Positions 43,607 through 52,746 of a stretch of DNA of 64,000 bases are shown piece after piece. The translations under genes were made by a program, and so were the position numbers. Source of the DNA: an uncultured Gammaproteobacteria bacterium (GTDB taxonomy: Bacteria; Pseudomonadota; Gammaproteobacteria; Coxiellales; Coxiellaceae); NCBI GenBank assembly GCA_902581285.1, contig CACHNP010000004.1, forward strand, positions 1 to 64,000, in the 5' to 3' direction. How positions within the stretch are numbered: the first letter of the stretch is position 1; each line of letters starts with the position of its first letter. The notes under the pieces were generated by a model that made no database searches, was not told where the DNA came from, and saw nothing but the letters and a program-made list of their open reading frames with translations.

Positions 43607-45994
43607 TCAAGCTGTGGGTGGAAGATGCTTCCGCTGAAAATATTCCTGCACTGAGCCCACTGTCCCCGCAGCCACCCGCTTACCTGTCTTAGGATTAATA
43701 GCCACTTTTACCACGTCATCTGGTACTTCTATCACATTCCCTTTATACAGTGTTAATATGGACCTCATGTATTTCACCCATATGGGTTTAACCAATGACA
43801 TACCAGACTGCCCAACTGACTGACCATGATCAAACCCAAGCCAAATTGCAGTTACAAAATTTCTATCGTAACCCACATACCACGTATCACGAAAGCGATT
43901 GGAGGTGCCACTTTTTGCCGAAACTTCTCGCATGGAGGATTTTGCTACGGATTTCGACGAATTATGAGACCGGTAAAAAATTGGATAGCTCAACATATGA
44001 CTCACCAAGAAACTATTACTTCGCATAATCACACGCGGCGCGCCACCACCTGTATTCGTCGATGATTTTTTATTCGAATCACCCATAACCACGGGAAACT
44101 GCTTATACTCTATTGGGTGATTGAAATAATCATTTACTCGAGCAATACTATGCGGCGTGATTCGATAACCCCCGTTAGCAAATACCGCATACCCTGAAGC
44201 CAAGTTCACCGGTGATAACTCTAGCGCACCTAAAACCAATCCCCACTCATGCGTAGAATCAACCTGATCGAAACCAAACTTACGCAGATAATCAATCGCA
44301 TAATGTAACCCAATTGCTTGTAAAACCTGAACCGACACCACATTAGAGGAACGCCTAATAGCTGTCTTCAAATTGATTTCACCAGCGTATTTATGGTTAA
44401 AGTTTTTTGGTTTCCAAGCCACCTTCCCATTGACATCCTTCACCTCTGACGCATCATCGTTAAATAATGAAGCAAGAGTATACCCCTTTTCAAACGCAGC
44501 CGAATAGAAAAATGGCTTAGCAGTTGATCCAATCTGCCTCTTCATCTGTGCGGCATGATTATATTGACTGCCTTTAAAATCATACCCGCCGACCAATGCC
44601 TCTATCGCCCCACTACGAACATTGATCGTCACCAACGCGCCCTGAATTTGCGGCTTTTGTGACAAAACCCACTGTTTATGCTGCTGCATCAACCACACCA
44701 CATCCCCAACTGCCAGTACGTCTGATGCGTTTTTCGGCGATGGCCCTAGCCGATAGGTTAAGTAATCGTGCTGATTTATATCCTCACCCGGAGGAAGAGG
44801 GAGGCGTCGACGAGCCCACGATAACCCCTTCCAAGGCACGGTCACCAAACGCCCATCTGACAGCATCAGTGTTGCCGACATGGTTTGTACAGAAACAACA
44901 GCGCCTGGAACCAAGATAGGATCGCGCGGTATTTTTCTTAATGCTTTTTGCCATACGATAGCTTGATCCTTTGAATCGCTCTTGAGTATTTCTTTAGGCC
45001 CGAGATAACCATGCCGAACAGAATATTGTACCATCGATAGTATCAATTTTTTCCGCGCCATATCTTGCATTTGGGAATTAAGCGTTGTTTTAATTGTATA
45101 GCTTTTTTTTAAAACACCAGTGCCGTACGTCTTTAAAAGATTATGGCGAATCATTGCAAGAAAATACGGTGCCTCAACAGAGGACAATGACAAGTCTTTG
45201 TGCGGACCAGCAGTTAGCTCGGCTGCTACCGCCTGATCGTATTCGACCGTAGTAACCTTACCAATTTTTTTCATTTTTAATAAAATACTATTGCGTCGCT
45301 TTTGGGCCATTTGTGGTGACGTAATGGCATTCACAAATGATGGCGACTGCAAATGAGCTGCCAGCATCGCACTCTCAGCTAGCGTTAATTGATTCAGCGA
45401 TTTACCATAATAAACTTGAGCCGCTGACACCACACCATAAGCACCGTGACCAAAATACATTTGATTTAAATACAACTCCAATATCTTTCTCTTAGACAGG
45501 AGTTTATTCATCTTCCAAGCTAATAAAACCTCCTTGATTTTACGGGTGTATGTTTTATTTCTTGTTAAATAAAACTGCCTAGCCAATTGCATTGTAATGG
45601 TACTACCGCCCTGCTTTTTTTTTCCTGACTTAAGCAACGCCACAGTAGCACGCATCAAACCTTTGACATCCACACCACGATGTTCAAAATAACGCTTATC
45701 TTCAACTGCAAGTACTGCATTAACTAGATTGAGTGGAATCTTATCTAAGGAAACCGGTCTCGACAATCCACGTCCTAAAAAACCTATAACATGCCCATCT
45801 GAGGACTCCACCTTGAGCCCAGTATAAACATGTAAGCTTCTAATCTGATTAGCATTTGGTAAGCTGGAATTAAGTGCATATAAAAACACACCACTGCCCA
45901 GAAAGAAAATGAATAATGAAATCGCGACTATTTTGAAAAATAGGGTCTTCGTTATGCGCATATGAATCGATACTTTTAAATCACGCCTAATCAC
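43607..45994 (-). CDS. mrcA: Bifunctional penicillin-binding protein 1A
   Basis: About 795 residues. A short cytoplasmic tail and one TM (KIVAISLFIFFLGSGVFLYA) precede the GT51 glycosyltransferase (VEDKRYFEHRGVD, QGGSTITMQLARQFYL, KILELYLNQMYFGHGAYGV). An OB-like insert is followed by the transpeptidase with SxxK in GSTAKPFFYS (Ser about 490), SSN in RRSSNVVSV and KSGTSNRFRDTWYVG. It polymerises and cross-links peptidoglycan. The frame opens with GTG at 45994; ATG at 45959-45961 (MRITKTLFFK) is an alternative, and neither has a perfect ribosome site. It is divergent from the secretin gene, the classical mrcA/pil arrangement. Confidence 0.92.
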   Translation of the reverse strand: MIRRDLKVSIHMRITKTLFFKIVAISLFIFFLGSGVFLYALNSSLPNANQIRSLHVYTGLKVESSDGHVIGFLGRGLSRPVSLDKIPLNLVNAVLAVEDKRYFEHRGVDVKGLMRATVALLKSGKKKQGGSTITMQLARQFYLTRNKTYTRKIKEVLLAWKMNKLLSKRKILELYLNQMYFGHGAYGVVSAAQVYYGKSLNQLTLAESAMLAAHLQSPSFVNAITSPQMAQKRRNSILLKMKKIGKVTTVEYDQAVAAELTAGPHKDLSLSSVEAPYFLAMIRHNLLKTYGTGVLKKSYTIKTTLNSQMQDMARKKLILSMVQYSVRHGYLGPKEILKSDSKDQAIVWQKALRKIPRDPILVPGAVVSVQTMSATLMLSDGRLVTVPWKGLSWARRRLPLPPGEDINQHDYLTYRLGPSPKNASDVLAVGDVVWLMQQHKQWVLSQKPQIQGALVTINVRSGAIEALVGGYDFKGSQYNHAAQMKRQIGSTAKPFFYSAAFEKGYTLASLFNDDASEVKDVNGKVAWKPKNFNHKYAGEINLKTAIRRSSNVVSVQVLQAIGLHYAIDYLRKFGFDQVDSTHEWGLVLGALELSPVNLASGYAVFANGGYRITPHSIARVNDYFNHPIEYKQFPVVMGDSNKKSSTNTGGGAPRVIMRSNSFLVSHMLSYPIFYRSHNSSKSVAKSSMREVSAKSGTSNRFRDTWYVGYDRNFVTAIWLGFDHGQSVGQSGMSLVKPIWVKYMRSILTLYKGNVIEVPDDVVKVAINPKTGKRVAAGTVGSVQEYFQRKHLPPTA

Positions 45995-46131
45995 ATCCTA
46001 ACACACCGACCGCTTTAGGGAAACATGGGCTTAGTAAAACAATCATTCCTACAATAAATAACACGACCTACCTTAACTTTTCTATTCGAGATAATATTGT
46101 CACATGCTAATACTTTTAATGGAGGCGCCCC

Positions 46132-47094
46132 ATGCGAATCTGGCTTGTTTTACTCTTTTTTTGTTTGTCCTGTGGCGCAGAGAACCCGCCCTCAAATCAA
46201 CATCATAAAACACAATCACCCACTCCCAAATTCAAAACGGCTGTGTACCATGTTAGATATTGCAATGCAATAAACGCAAGTCGATTTATTACGAAAATGC
46301 AAAAACAACATCGTACATCACTCTCAATCACATCATACCCGCGAGCCCGCTTACTCTTCATTCGCGGGCCAGAAAACGATATCAAACTAGCAAAACATTG
46401 GCTTAATCTTATCGATACGCCAGACGCGCCTATTGAAATTGATGCTAAAATTGTTACCTTAGACCAGAAGTATGTACAAAACCTTGGCGTTAGTTTGAGC
46501 CAACGTGAATCATCGTCGCCCGATATCATCAGCATACCAATTTGGCACACACCCACACTAAATCTTTTAAATCTCCAAATACGTACCCTTTGCAAAAAAG
46601 GACACGCAGATATTTTAGCCAACCCCAGGCTCACTACACTCAATGGCCACCCCGCATCTATTGAAGCAGGAACAGCGATACCCTACCAAGAAAAAACCAA
46701 AAGAGGCGACACCACTATTCAATTTAAAAAAGCATCGCTGAAACTCAAAGTCACCCCGACAATTCTAACAAACCAGCAAATACGACTTCAGATACAATTA
46801 CATCACGACACGCCCAGTATATGGATGATCAAAGGAGAACCAGCCATTAAAACACAAGAATTAAACACAACCGTTGTTCTGCGCAACAATGAAACAATTG
46901 CGTTAGGCGGCATCATCAATGACTCTGACAAAGTGGAAACTCACGCCATCCCACTACTGCACCTTTTACCCCTTATCGGCCATTTTTTCGAGTCAAAAGA
47001 AACCATTAGGCGAAAAAGTGAACTTTTACTCATCATCACTCCACACTACAAACCCACATCACCGCAAAGCAACTTGAGTATACCCAAAAGGTAA
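46132..47094 (+). CDS. Short PilQ/HofQ-like secretin
   Basis: A 320-residue protein with signal peptide MRIWLVLLFFCLSCGA (possibly a lipoprotein). It has one N1-like domain (VYHVRYCNAINASRFITKM, LFIRGPENDI) and the secretin core (EIDAKIVTLDQKYVQNLGVS, ILANPRLTTLNGHPASIEAG, TALGGIINDSD-like region, ELLLIITPHYK). Canonical PilQ is about 700 residues with AMIN and several N domains; this lacks the AMIN part and is even shorter than HofQ. Genes pilM, N, O and P, which normally precede pilQ next to mrcA, are absent. aroK follows at 44 bases as expected. It is either a reduced DNA-uptake or pilus secretin or a remnant. Confidence 0.85.
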   Translation: MRIWLVLLFFCLSCGAENPPSNQHHKTQSPTPKFKTAVYHVRYCNAINASRFITKMQKQHRTSLSITSYPRARLLFIRGPENDIKLAKHWLNLIDTPDAPIEIDAKIVTLDQKYVQNLGVSLSQRESSSPDIISIPIWHTPTLNLLNLQIRTLCKKGHADILANPRLTTLNGHPASIEAGTAIPYQEKTKRGDTTIQFKKASLKLKVTPTILTNQQIRLQIQLHHDTPSIWMIKGEPAIKTQELNTTVVLRNNETIALGGIINDSDKVETHAIPLLHLLPLIGHFFESKETIRRKSELLLIITPHYKPTSPQSNLSIPKR

Positions 47095-47138
47095 AATTTA
47101 ACTTATACTGAACCATACTAGCGCAGGAGAGAGATACA

Positions 47139-47663
47139 TTGGACAACATATTCATTATCGGGCCATATGGAGCCGGCAAGTCAAGCATCGGCTATCAGCT
47201 TGGGCTATTGTTGAAAAAACCCTTTTTCGACAGTGATCGTGAAATCGAAAAGCGCGCCGGTGTCGATATTGACTGGATGTTTACCATTGAAGGAGAGAAG
47301 GGTTTTCGTATTCGCGAATTACAAATCATCAAAGAGCTCACCCAAATGAAAGGGGTCATCATTGCCACCGGAGGTGGAACAGTGGTTATCCCAGAATGTC
47401 GCGAGTTGCTTCAAAAAAAAGGCACAGTGATTTACTTACAAGTTCCATTTGAAGAACAATTAAAAAGAATCAAACGATTCCCAGCCAAAAGGCCGACTTT
47501 AGACGAAGAACACCCAGAAAAAAAGCTAGAAAAATTAAATAAAGAAAGAATTGCTCTTTACGAAAAAATCGCCAACTACACTTATGTAAACACGGGTAAA
47601 TACCCTCGAAGATTAGCACAAAGAATTAAGAAAGATCTCGAAAAAGACATTGGTGACAGCTAG
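47139..47663 (+). CDS. aroK: Shikimate kinase
   Basis: A 174-residue P-loop kinase with GPYGAGKSSIG, the shikimate-binding DSDREIEKRAGVDI, EGEKGFRIRE and ATGGGTV, and the lid Arg in FPAKRPTL. It phosphorylates shikimate in the chorismate pathway. It starts with TTG (47139), supported by GGAGAGAG just upstream. pilQ-aroK synteny is conserved, but aroB, which usually follows, is missing and the next 300 bases are non-coding. Confidence 0.93.
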   Translation: MDNIFIIGPYGAGKSSIGYQLGLLLKKPFFDSDREIEKRAGVDIDWMFTIEGEKGFRIRELQIIKELTQMKGVIIATGGGTVVIPECRELLQKKGTVIYLQVPFEEQLKRIKRFPAKRPTLDEEHPEKKLEKLNKERIALYEKIANYTYVNTGKYPRRLAQRIKKDLEKDIGDS

Positions 47664-47970
47664 AGCCTAGTGCAAACCATTGGGCGATCTTGGGTGACGC
47701 ATCCATCGGGGGGGGGGCGCTTGTCCTTGCGCACACTAGAGCCCTGCTATCGATATTATTTTATAAACTAACAAGCGACTTTGAATATAGTCAATTTCTC
47801 AAAAGACACTAGGATAACCGTACTTTGACCACAGAAAAGATCAAAAAAAGACCAATCCTGACTAACCCATGCCTTGAATAGATAAAAAATACACACCCGC
47901 CGCCGCCTCGCGCCCGCTTGCATTTCAAACTTTGCTAGTGCACCATAACTCATTTACGAATGACCTCACC
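47664..47970. other. Intergenic region with a G10 homopolymer (47708-47717)
   Basis: 307 bases without a gene. The notable feature is ten consecutive G at 47708-47717, out of character for this AT-rich sequence, followed by a GCGC-N8-GCGC inverted repeat. I see no clear promoter for the downstream DUF1460 gene and no terminator for aroK. Confidence 0.6.
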
Positions 47971-49278
47971 ATGGAAAAGATGAGAAAACACGGCCCGGAC
48001 AAGCTCAAACCACTCTTTGTTTCGCTATTTCTGTGCTGCAATCTAAGCAATGTGTTTGCCGAGAAACACCCTGCCGGATTTACTAGCATAACGCAAGACA
48101 CATACGATAGCAGGGTCAAACAAGCCAATATCGATATTAAAAATTTCATCAAACACTCAACACTTAACATAAAAAGCCAACATTATTTACAACAACTTAT
48201 CACCGATGCTCAAGCTTATTGGCAAAATCGTCCTTATGCGCTAAAGCACGCTATGGGAGAAGGCAACTGGTGCGATTTCAAACTAACCAAAACACCATGC
48301 CCACATATACAACAAGACCCCATCTACCGTACAGACCAATTCAATTGCACTACCTACACACAAACCGTACTCGCACTTATTCACGCAACCACTCTCAATC
48401 AATTCAAAATCAACTTAGCTCGAATCGCATACGGTGCCAATGACATAAAAACGATCTCATACTTTAATAGAAATCATTTTACATCATCTGATTTCAATCG
48501 CGTTAATGAATCAACACGCCTCATTAAAGACGTAACACCTGATATCGATAAAAACAAAACACGCTGGAAGACCACCACTATCAATCACCAACAATGGATT
48601 CAAACAAAAATCAAGCAATCAAGATCCACACTGGTTCGAGTTTTGAATGCAAAACAAGGTGAATCGATGTTAAACAAACTTCACGACAACATAAAAAACG
48701 CACCTACTACTCGCCAAGTGAAAATCAGTTACATACCGAAACAAGACCTCATTATCACGACTAAACAAGGGTACAAAGCAAATGAAGCATTGCTCAAATC
48801 CATTCCCACTCCGGCAATCATGGAAGTTGTGAGAGATGATACAAAATGGAACGTTGCAGGAAGCAGTATTAAAAAAGTGATCGGAAGCGGGATCCTGGTA
48901 TCTCACATCGGAGTACTCTATCGTCAAGGGTTCAAAAAAGGTGATCTAATATATCGAAATATCTCCTGCACTGATCGTAACAACCCCCAATGCCAAGTCA
49001 ACCCCGTATACTGCAATAAGGTAGATGGATGCAACGAGCTCATGTTTAGTTCAGCCACAGATGCTTTTCCAAACCAGTATCATTATTACAAAGATGCCAA
49101 GGGTCACTACCAATGCACAGATAAACCACCATTACATAAAATAAGAACCACAACTTGCAATCGAGTTGAAAGCTTGCCACTATCACAGTATGTTACAACA
49201 AAACAATATGGGCACTACACATTTTTAGATAGTCCATCGATTGTTGGGATACATATCGAAAAAATCAGGAACACCTAG
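47971..49278 (+). CDS. Secreted DUF1460-type (NlpC/P60-fold) protein
   Basis: About 435 residues with a signal peptide (KLKPLFVSLFLCCNLSNVFA). DUF1460 features: the catalytic-Cys segment DQFNCTTYTQTVLALI (Cys at about 126), the motif SYFNRNHFTSSDFN, and the His segment VSHIGVLYR (His about 312). Characterised relatives act as N-acetylmuramoyl-L-alanine amidase-like enzymes on peptidoglycan fragments. A Cys-rich tail (SCTDRN, CQVNPVYCNKVDGC, CNRVE) may form disulfides in the periplasm. I prefer the ATG at 47971 because it yields a normal signal peptide; an upstream in-frame ATG lies at 47932. The next gene, spmB, starts one base after the stop. Confidence 0.75.
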   Translation: MEKMRKHGPDKLKPLFVSLFLCCNLSNVFAEKHPAGFTSITQDTYDSRVKQANIDIKNFIKHSTLNIKSQHYLQQLITDAQAYWQNRPYALKHAMGEGNWCDFKLTKTPCPHIQQDPIYRTDQFNCTTYTQTVLALIHATTLNQFKINLARIAYGANDIKTISYFNRNHFTSSDFNRVNESTRLIKDVTPDIDKNKTRWKTTTINHQQWIQTKIKQSRSTLVRVLNAKQGESMLNKLHDNIKNAPTTRQVKISYIPKQDLIITTKQGYKANEALLKSIPTPAIMEVVRDDTKWNVAGSSIKKVIGSGILVSHIGVLYRQGFKKGDLIYRNISCTDRNNPQCQVNPVYCNKVDGCNELMFSSATDAFPNQYHYYKDAKGHYQCTDKPPLHKIRTTTCNRVESLPLSQYVTTKQYGHYTFLDSPSIVGIHIEKIRNT

Positions 49279-49279
49279 T

Positions 49280-49813
49280 ATGCACTCGTGGATGAACACA
49301 TTTTCTAATGTCCTTATTTTACTTTTCATAGGTGGAATACCGCTTTACGCAGTCTGCAGGGGAGTGGACGTATTTGATCAGTTTATTGATGGGGCTAAAG
49401 ACGGCTTTTCAATGGTCATAAAAATCATCCCCTATCTTGTGGCATTCTTAGTCGCGCTAGGGATGTTTAGGGCAGCCGGTGGATTTAATTTAATAGCGAG
49501 ACTATTCGGCCCGATTCTTCATGCACTAGGCTTTCCGCCTCAACTGCTACCAATGGCATTAATTCGCCCATTCACCGGCAGCGGCGCAAACGCCATGCTC
49601 ACAGACGTCGCTCACCATTATGGGGGTGCCTCTCATCTAGCAAGAACCGCCGCCATTATCATGGGTTCTACCGAAACCACTTTTTATGTGGTGATGGTGT
49701 ACTTTTCATCCGTTGGTATAAAGAAAACACGCCACGCTATTCCCGCTGGCCTCATCGCTGATACCGTTGGCGTGCTTGCTGCGATCTATTTTGCCAACCT
49801 ACTTATTCAATAA
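49280..49813 (+). CDS. spmB: SpmB-like nucleoside-recognition domain membrane protein
   Basis: About 177 residues with four to five hydrophobic helices and the SpmB signature region ALIRPFTGSGANAMLTD, followed by IMGSTETTFYVVMVYFSSVG and AGLIADTVGVLAAIYF. SpmA/SpmB were named from Bacillus spore maturation, but homologues occur in many non-sporulating Gram-negatives with unknown function. The ATG at 49280 lies one base after the previous stop, implying translational coupling with the DUF1460 gene. Its usual partner spmA is not adjacent but at 57525-58145 on the other strand. Confidence 0.88.
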   Translation: MHSWMNTFSNVLILLFIGGIPLYAVCRGVDVFDQFIDGAKDGFSMVIKIIPYLVAFLVALGMFRAAGGFNLIARLFGPILHALGFPPQLLPMALIRPFTGSGANAMLTDVAHHYGGASHLARTAAIIMGSTETTFYVVMVYFSSVGIKKTRHAIPAGLIADTVGVLAAIYFANLLIQ

Positions 49814-49954
49814 AAACCTCGTTGTCATACCATACAGAACTTGGAAGATCACTGAACAAAAAAACACAACTGCAATCTGTTGCGCCAATTCAGTCACATG
49901 ATAAAATGAAATTACAAAATCCACCTCATAACCGAACGCTCGCTAGGAATAGTT

Positions 49955-51373
49955 ATGACATCAAACGCCATTATGTGGTTTCGACAAGATCTACGCACCT
50001 CTGATAACGCGGCCTTATTGGCTGCAACCAAAAATCACCGAGTGTTACCGATTTACATCTGGGATACCTCATGCCCAAAACATTACCAACCTGGTGCCGC
50101 TAGTCGCTGGTGGCTTCATCACTCACTTTGTTCACTTTCATCTAGTATCGAAGATCGACTGCATGTCTTTTCCGGAGAACCGCAAGAGATTCTAAATGAG
50201 CTAATCAAACAGCACGACATTGATGCCGTCTACTGGAATCGCTGTTATGAGCCTTGGCAGATAAAACGCGATCAACGAATTAAAAAAGAACTTTTAAAGA
50301 ACGGAGTGAACGCTCAAAGCTTTAATAGCCACCTTCTGTGGGAGCCCTGGGAAATCAGCAAAGCTGACGGCACCCCTTATAAAGTATTCACCCCCTTTTT
50401 TAAACGTGGCTGCCTAACTGCAACTCCGCCGCGAAAACCACAAAAAAAACCATCCACCCCAGTCTATTTTGCCCCATCTAAGAACAACACTATTGATACA
50501 CTCAACCTACTACCAACCAAAAACTGGCACACCAAGTTTGAAGCGCATTGGACACCAGGTGAAAAATTTGCCCAACAAACATTGACTCGTTTTATTAAAA
50601 ATAGTGTATTAGAATACAAATTGGCGCGAGACATCCCTGCAATGCAAGCCACATCCCGTCTATCACCTCACCTGCATTTTGGAGAAATATCACCACATCA
50701 AGTGTGGCACAAAGCAAAAGACACTGTGGCTCATGATCTTGAAAATGAAAATCTCTATTCGTTTCTGAGTGAGCTTGGCTGGCGCGAATTTAGTTATTCT
50801 TTACTCTATCACTTCCCGCAACTGCCAAAAAAGAATTGGAAGCCTAAGTTTGATTCTTTTCAGTGGGAGAACAACCCAAGTCTATTGCGCCGCTGGCAAC
50901 GAGGACAAACTGGCATTCCTTTTGTCGACGCTGGCATGCGAGAATTATGGCAAACTGGCTTTATGCATAACCGAGTCAGAATGGTGGCGAGTTCTTTTTT
51001 AGTGAAAAATTGTTTAATTGACTGGCGCAAGGGAGAGCGCTGGTTCTGGGATTGCTTGGTGGATGCAGACTTAGCCAGCAACGTTCAAGGTTGGCAATGG
51101 GTTGCGGGTTCTGGTGCCGATGCGGCGCCTTTTTTTCGTATTTTTAATCCGGTCACTCAAGGAAAACGATTTGATGAAAATGGCCAATACATTCGTCATT
51201 ACGTACCAGAGCTGGCAGCACTACCAACAAAATACCTATTTTGCCCTTGGGAAGCCCCAACGGAGGTGTTACAAAAAGCTGGTATCATTTTAAGTAAAAA
51301 CTACCCTCTTCCCATTATTGATTTAAAACAATCGCGAACACGCGCACTTGAAGTACACAAAAACTGTCGCTAA
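49955..51373 (+). CDS. phrB: Deoxyribodipyrimidine photolyase
   Basis: A 472-residue photolyase of standard length. N-terminal antenna domain: MWFRQDLRTSDNAALLAA. C-terminal FAD domain: GWREFSYSLLYHFP, RRWQRGQTGIPFVDAGMREL, TGFMHNRVRMVASSFLVKN, WQWVAGSGADAAPFFRIFNP. It repairs UV-induced cyclobutane pyrimidine dimers using blue light. Start supported by AGGA 7-8 bases upstream. Retention of photorepair suggests the organism, or its free stage, meets light. Confidence 0.95.
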   Translation: MTSNAIMWFRQDLRTSDNAALLAATKNHRVLPIYIWDTSCPKHYQPGAASRWWLHHSLCSLSSSIEDRLHVFSGEPQEILNELIKQHDIDAVYWNRCYEPWQIKRDQRIKKELLKNGVNAQSFNSHLLWEPWEISKADGTPYKVFTPFFKRGCLTATPPRKPQKKPSTPVYFAPSKNNTIDTLNLLPTKNWHTKFEAHWTPGEKFAQQTLTRFIKNSVLEYKLARDIPAMQATSRLSPHLHFGEISPHQVWHKAKDTVAHDLENENLYSFLSELGWREFSYSLLYHFPQLPKKNWKPKFDSFQWENNPSLLRRWQRGQTGIPFVDAGMRELWQTGFMHNRVRMVASSFLVKNCLIDWRKGERWFWDCLVDADLASNVQGWQWVAGSGADAAPFFRIFNPVTQGKRFDENGQYIRHYVPELAALPTKYLFCPWEAPTEVLQKAGIILSKNYPLPIIDLKQSRTRALEVHKNCR

Positions 51374-51425
51374 CTGACCTAATACTCGAGGAAAAAAATC
51401 ATTTCCGAAAAAAATCGTCATTCAA

Positions 51426-51845
51426 TCAGTTGTCGTCACCGTGAGGTGCTTCAGTTTCAATCGAGCGCAGCCCGTTACCGTAACTGGATCTCGGTTTATA
51501 ATTCTGTAGAGCCCTATCCGAACCAGCGGGTGGTTTGAAAGACAGCCCTCCCCCGAGCATCACATCAACAGGAACGAATTTACACGCCTCTTCTACGATA
51601 TCCTTGTAATCGTTAAATTCATCTATTCCTTCGGCAAATGCACTTCGAAAACTTTTTTTTGTTACTTGCAACCACTTTCTCCAATCTCTATCTGAAAAAC
51701 CGAGATAAATACCCTTATTCTCTATCATTAGTTTTTTAATCGATAGGCATTTTTCGATCGCCACATCACCATAATCTGCGGCTGAGGCACTGCCTACAAC
51801 ACAGGAAAACAAAACCAATCCCGTCGCCAATTTTTTAATTTTCAT
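51426..51845 (-). CDS. Small secreted protein of unknown function
   Basis: About 139 residues. A clear Sec signal peptide (MKIKKLATGLVLFSCVVGSASAA) gives a mature protein of about 117 residues with only two Cys (CLSIKK, EACKF). No known family. The start at 51845 is preferred: GGAGG lies 5 bases upstream, and the ATG one codon earlier is too close to it. It follows another small secreted protein gene (51876-52340) by 30 bases in the same orientation, so the two form a pair, presumably one operon. Confidence 0.7.
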   Translation of the reverse strand: MKIKKLATGLVLFSCVVGSASAADYGDVAIEKCLSIKKLMIENKGIYLGFSDRDWRKWLQVTKKSFRSAFAEGIDEFNDYKDIVEEACKFVPVDVMLGGGLSFKPPAGSDRALQNYKPRSSYGNGLRSIETEAPHGDDN

Positions 51846-51875
51846 CATTACCTCCAATTTTTCACACTATTTATA

Positions 51876-52340
51876 TTAATTTGTTTGTTTCTTACAGTAT
51901 TCTTCAACCAATTTTTGATAACCTTTTTCCCGCTTTAGCTCACTTTCAACCGAAATTAATCTCGATTCAGTATCAAGTAACAGCAGTCTCGACTGTAACA
52001 GCTCACTTCTGGCAGCATACCCCACACTATTTTGATGCTGCATCTCTATAATTAAGTTATCAGCGTATTTTGCTTTTTGATTTAAAACATCAATCTGATC
52101 TTGAAGTTCTTCTAGACGATATTTGTAATTCTGAGCAATGATCTCTAGTGTTTGACTGCGTTCTATTATTTCACTTTGTTCAATAGGCGACATAGAACTC
52201 ACTTCACTTATGGTAAATGCTAACCGAACTTGAACTGGCTGACATTGCATCACTGCCCAGTGACCAAAGCTCTGTTGCGCATGCACACCACTTGTAACAC
52301 ACCCTAATAAGACAACTGACGCCATGATTTTTTTTATCAT
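51876..52340 (-). CDS. Small secreted coiled-coil protein
   Basis: About 154 residues with a signal peptide (MIKKIMASVVLLGCVTSGVHAQ). The mature part is almost entirely heptad-like helix (residues 45-145; YRLEELQDQIDVLNQK, SELLQSRLLLLDTESRLISV), with one Cys after the signal region and one near the end (EEYCKKQTN). The helix resembles the hairpins of TolC-type or adaptor proteins, but length and missing barrel argue against that family. Start chosen at 52340 because GGAGG is 6 bases upstream. Confidence 0.7.
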   Translation of the reverse strand: MIKKIMASVVLLGCVTSGVHAQQSFGHWAVMQCQPVQVRLAFTISEVSSMSPIEQSEIIERSQTLEIIAQNYKYRLEELQDQIDVLNQKAKYADNLIIEMQHQNSVGYAARSELLQSRLLLLDTESRLISVESELKREKGYQKLVEEYCKKQTN

Positions 52341-52746
52341 CACCCACCTCCGATTGTTAACTCCGGGTGAGTTATAGTACAAATCTGAAATAATTCAACT
52401 TTTTTATACCTTCATACAATCAATCAGTTACTCATCCCCAGTCAAGAATAGACGGTTACACCAACATTGCGTCAGCTACCAAGCTAGCTGCAGCAACAGC
52501 ATGACTGATGACATTCCATGCACGAATGATATCACCATGATTCTAAAACACGCTTTTGATTTAGGACACACACTTATGCTATTCACGCATGTGAAATGCG
52601 AAAATAATTTAACTCATAAAAAAGGACTCAGTTTTGTGCGTTGGTTTCATTATTTTTCATCAACACGAAGTAAGGCGGCTTGAATAACGCGACCTTGCCT
52701 TTCCTTGCGCTAAGCTAAGCTATCAATCACTTTTATTGAATCTGTT
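52341..52746. other. Intergenic region, about 400 bp
   Basis: It presumably contains the promoter of the two secreted-protein genes. A 60-codon open frame at 52501-52683 on the plus strand has no ribosome site and an unlikely composition. No RNA gene or strong hairpin was noticed. Confidence 0.4.

Noticed and set aside
52501-52683. 60-codon plus-strand frame
   Set aside because: No ribosome site, no family resemblance, ends in a random-looking sequence; treated as non-coding.
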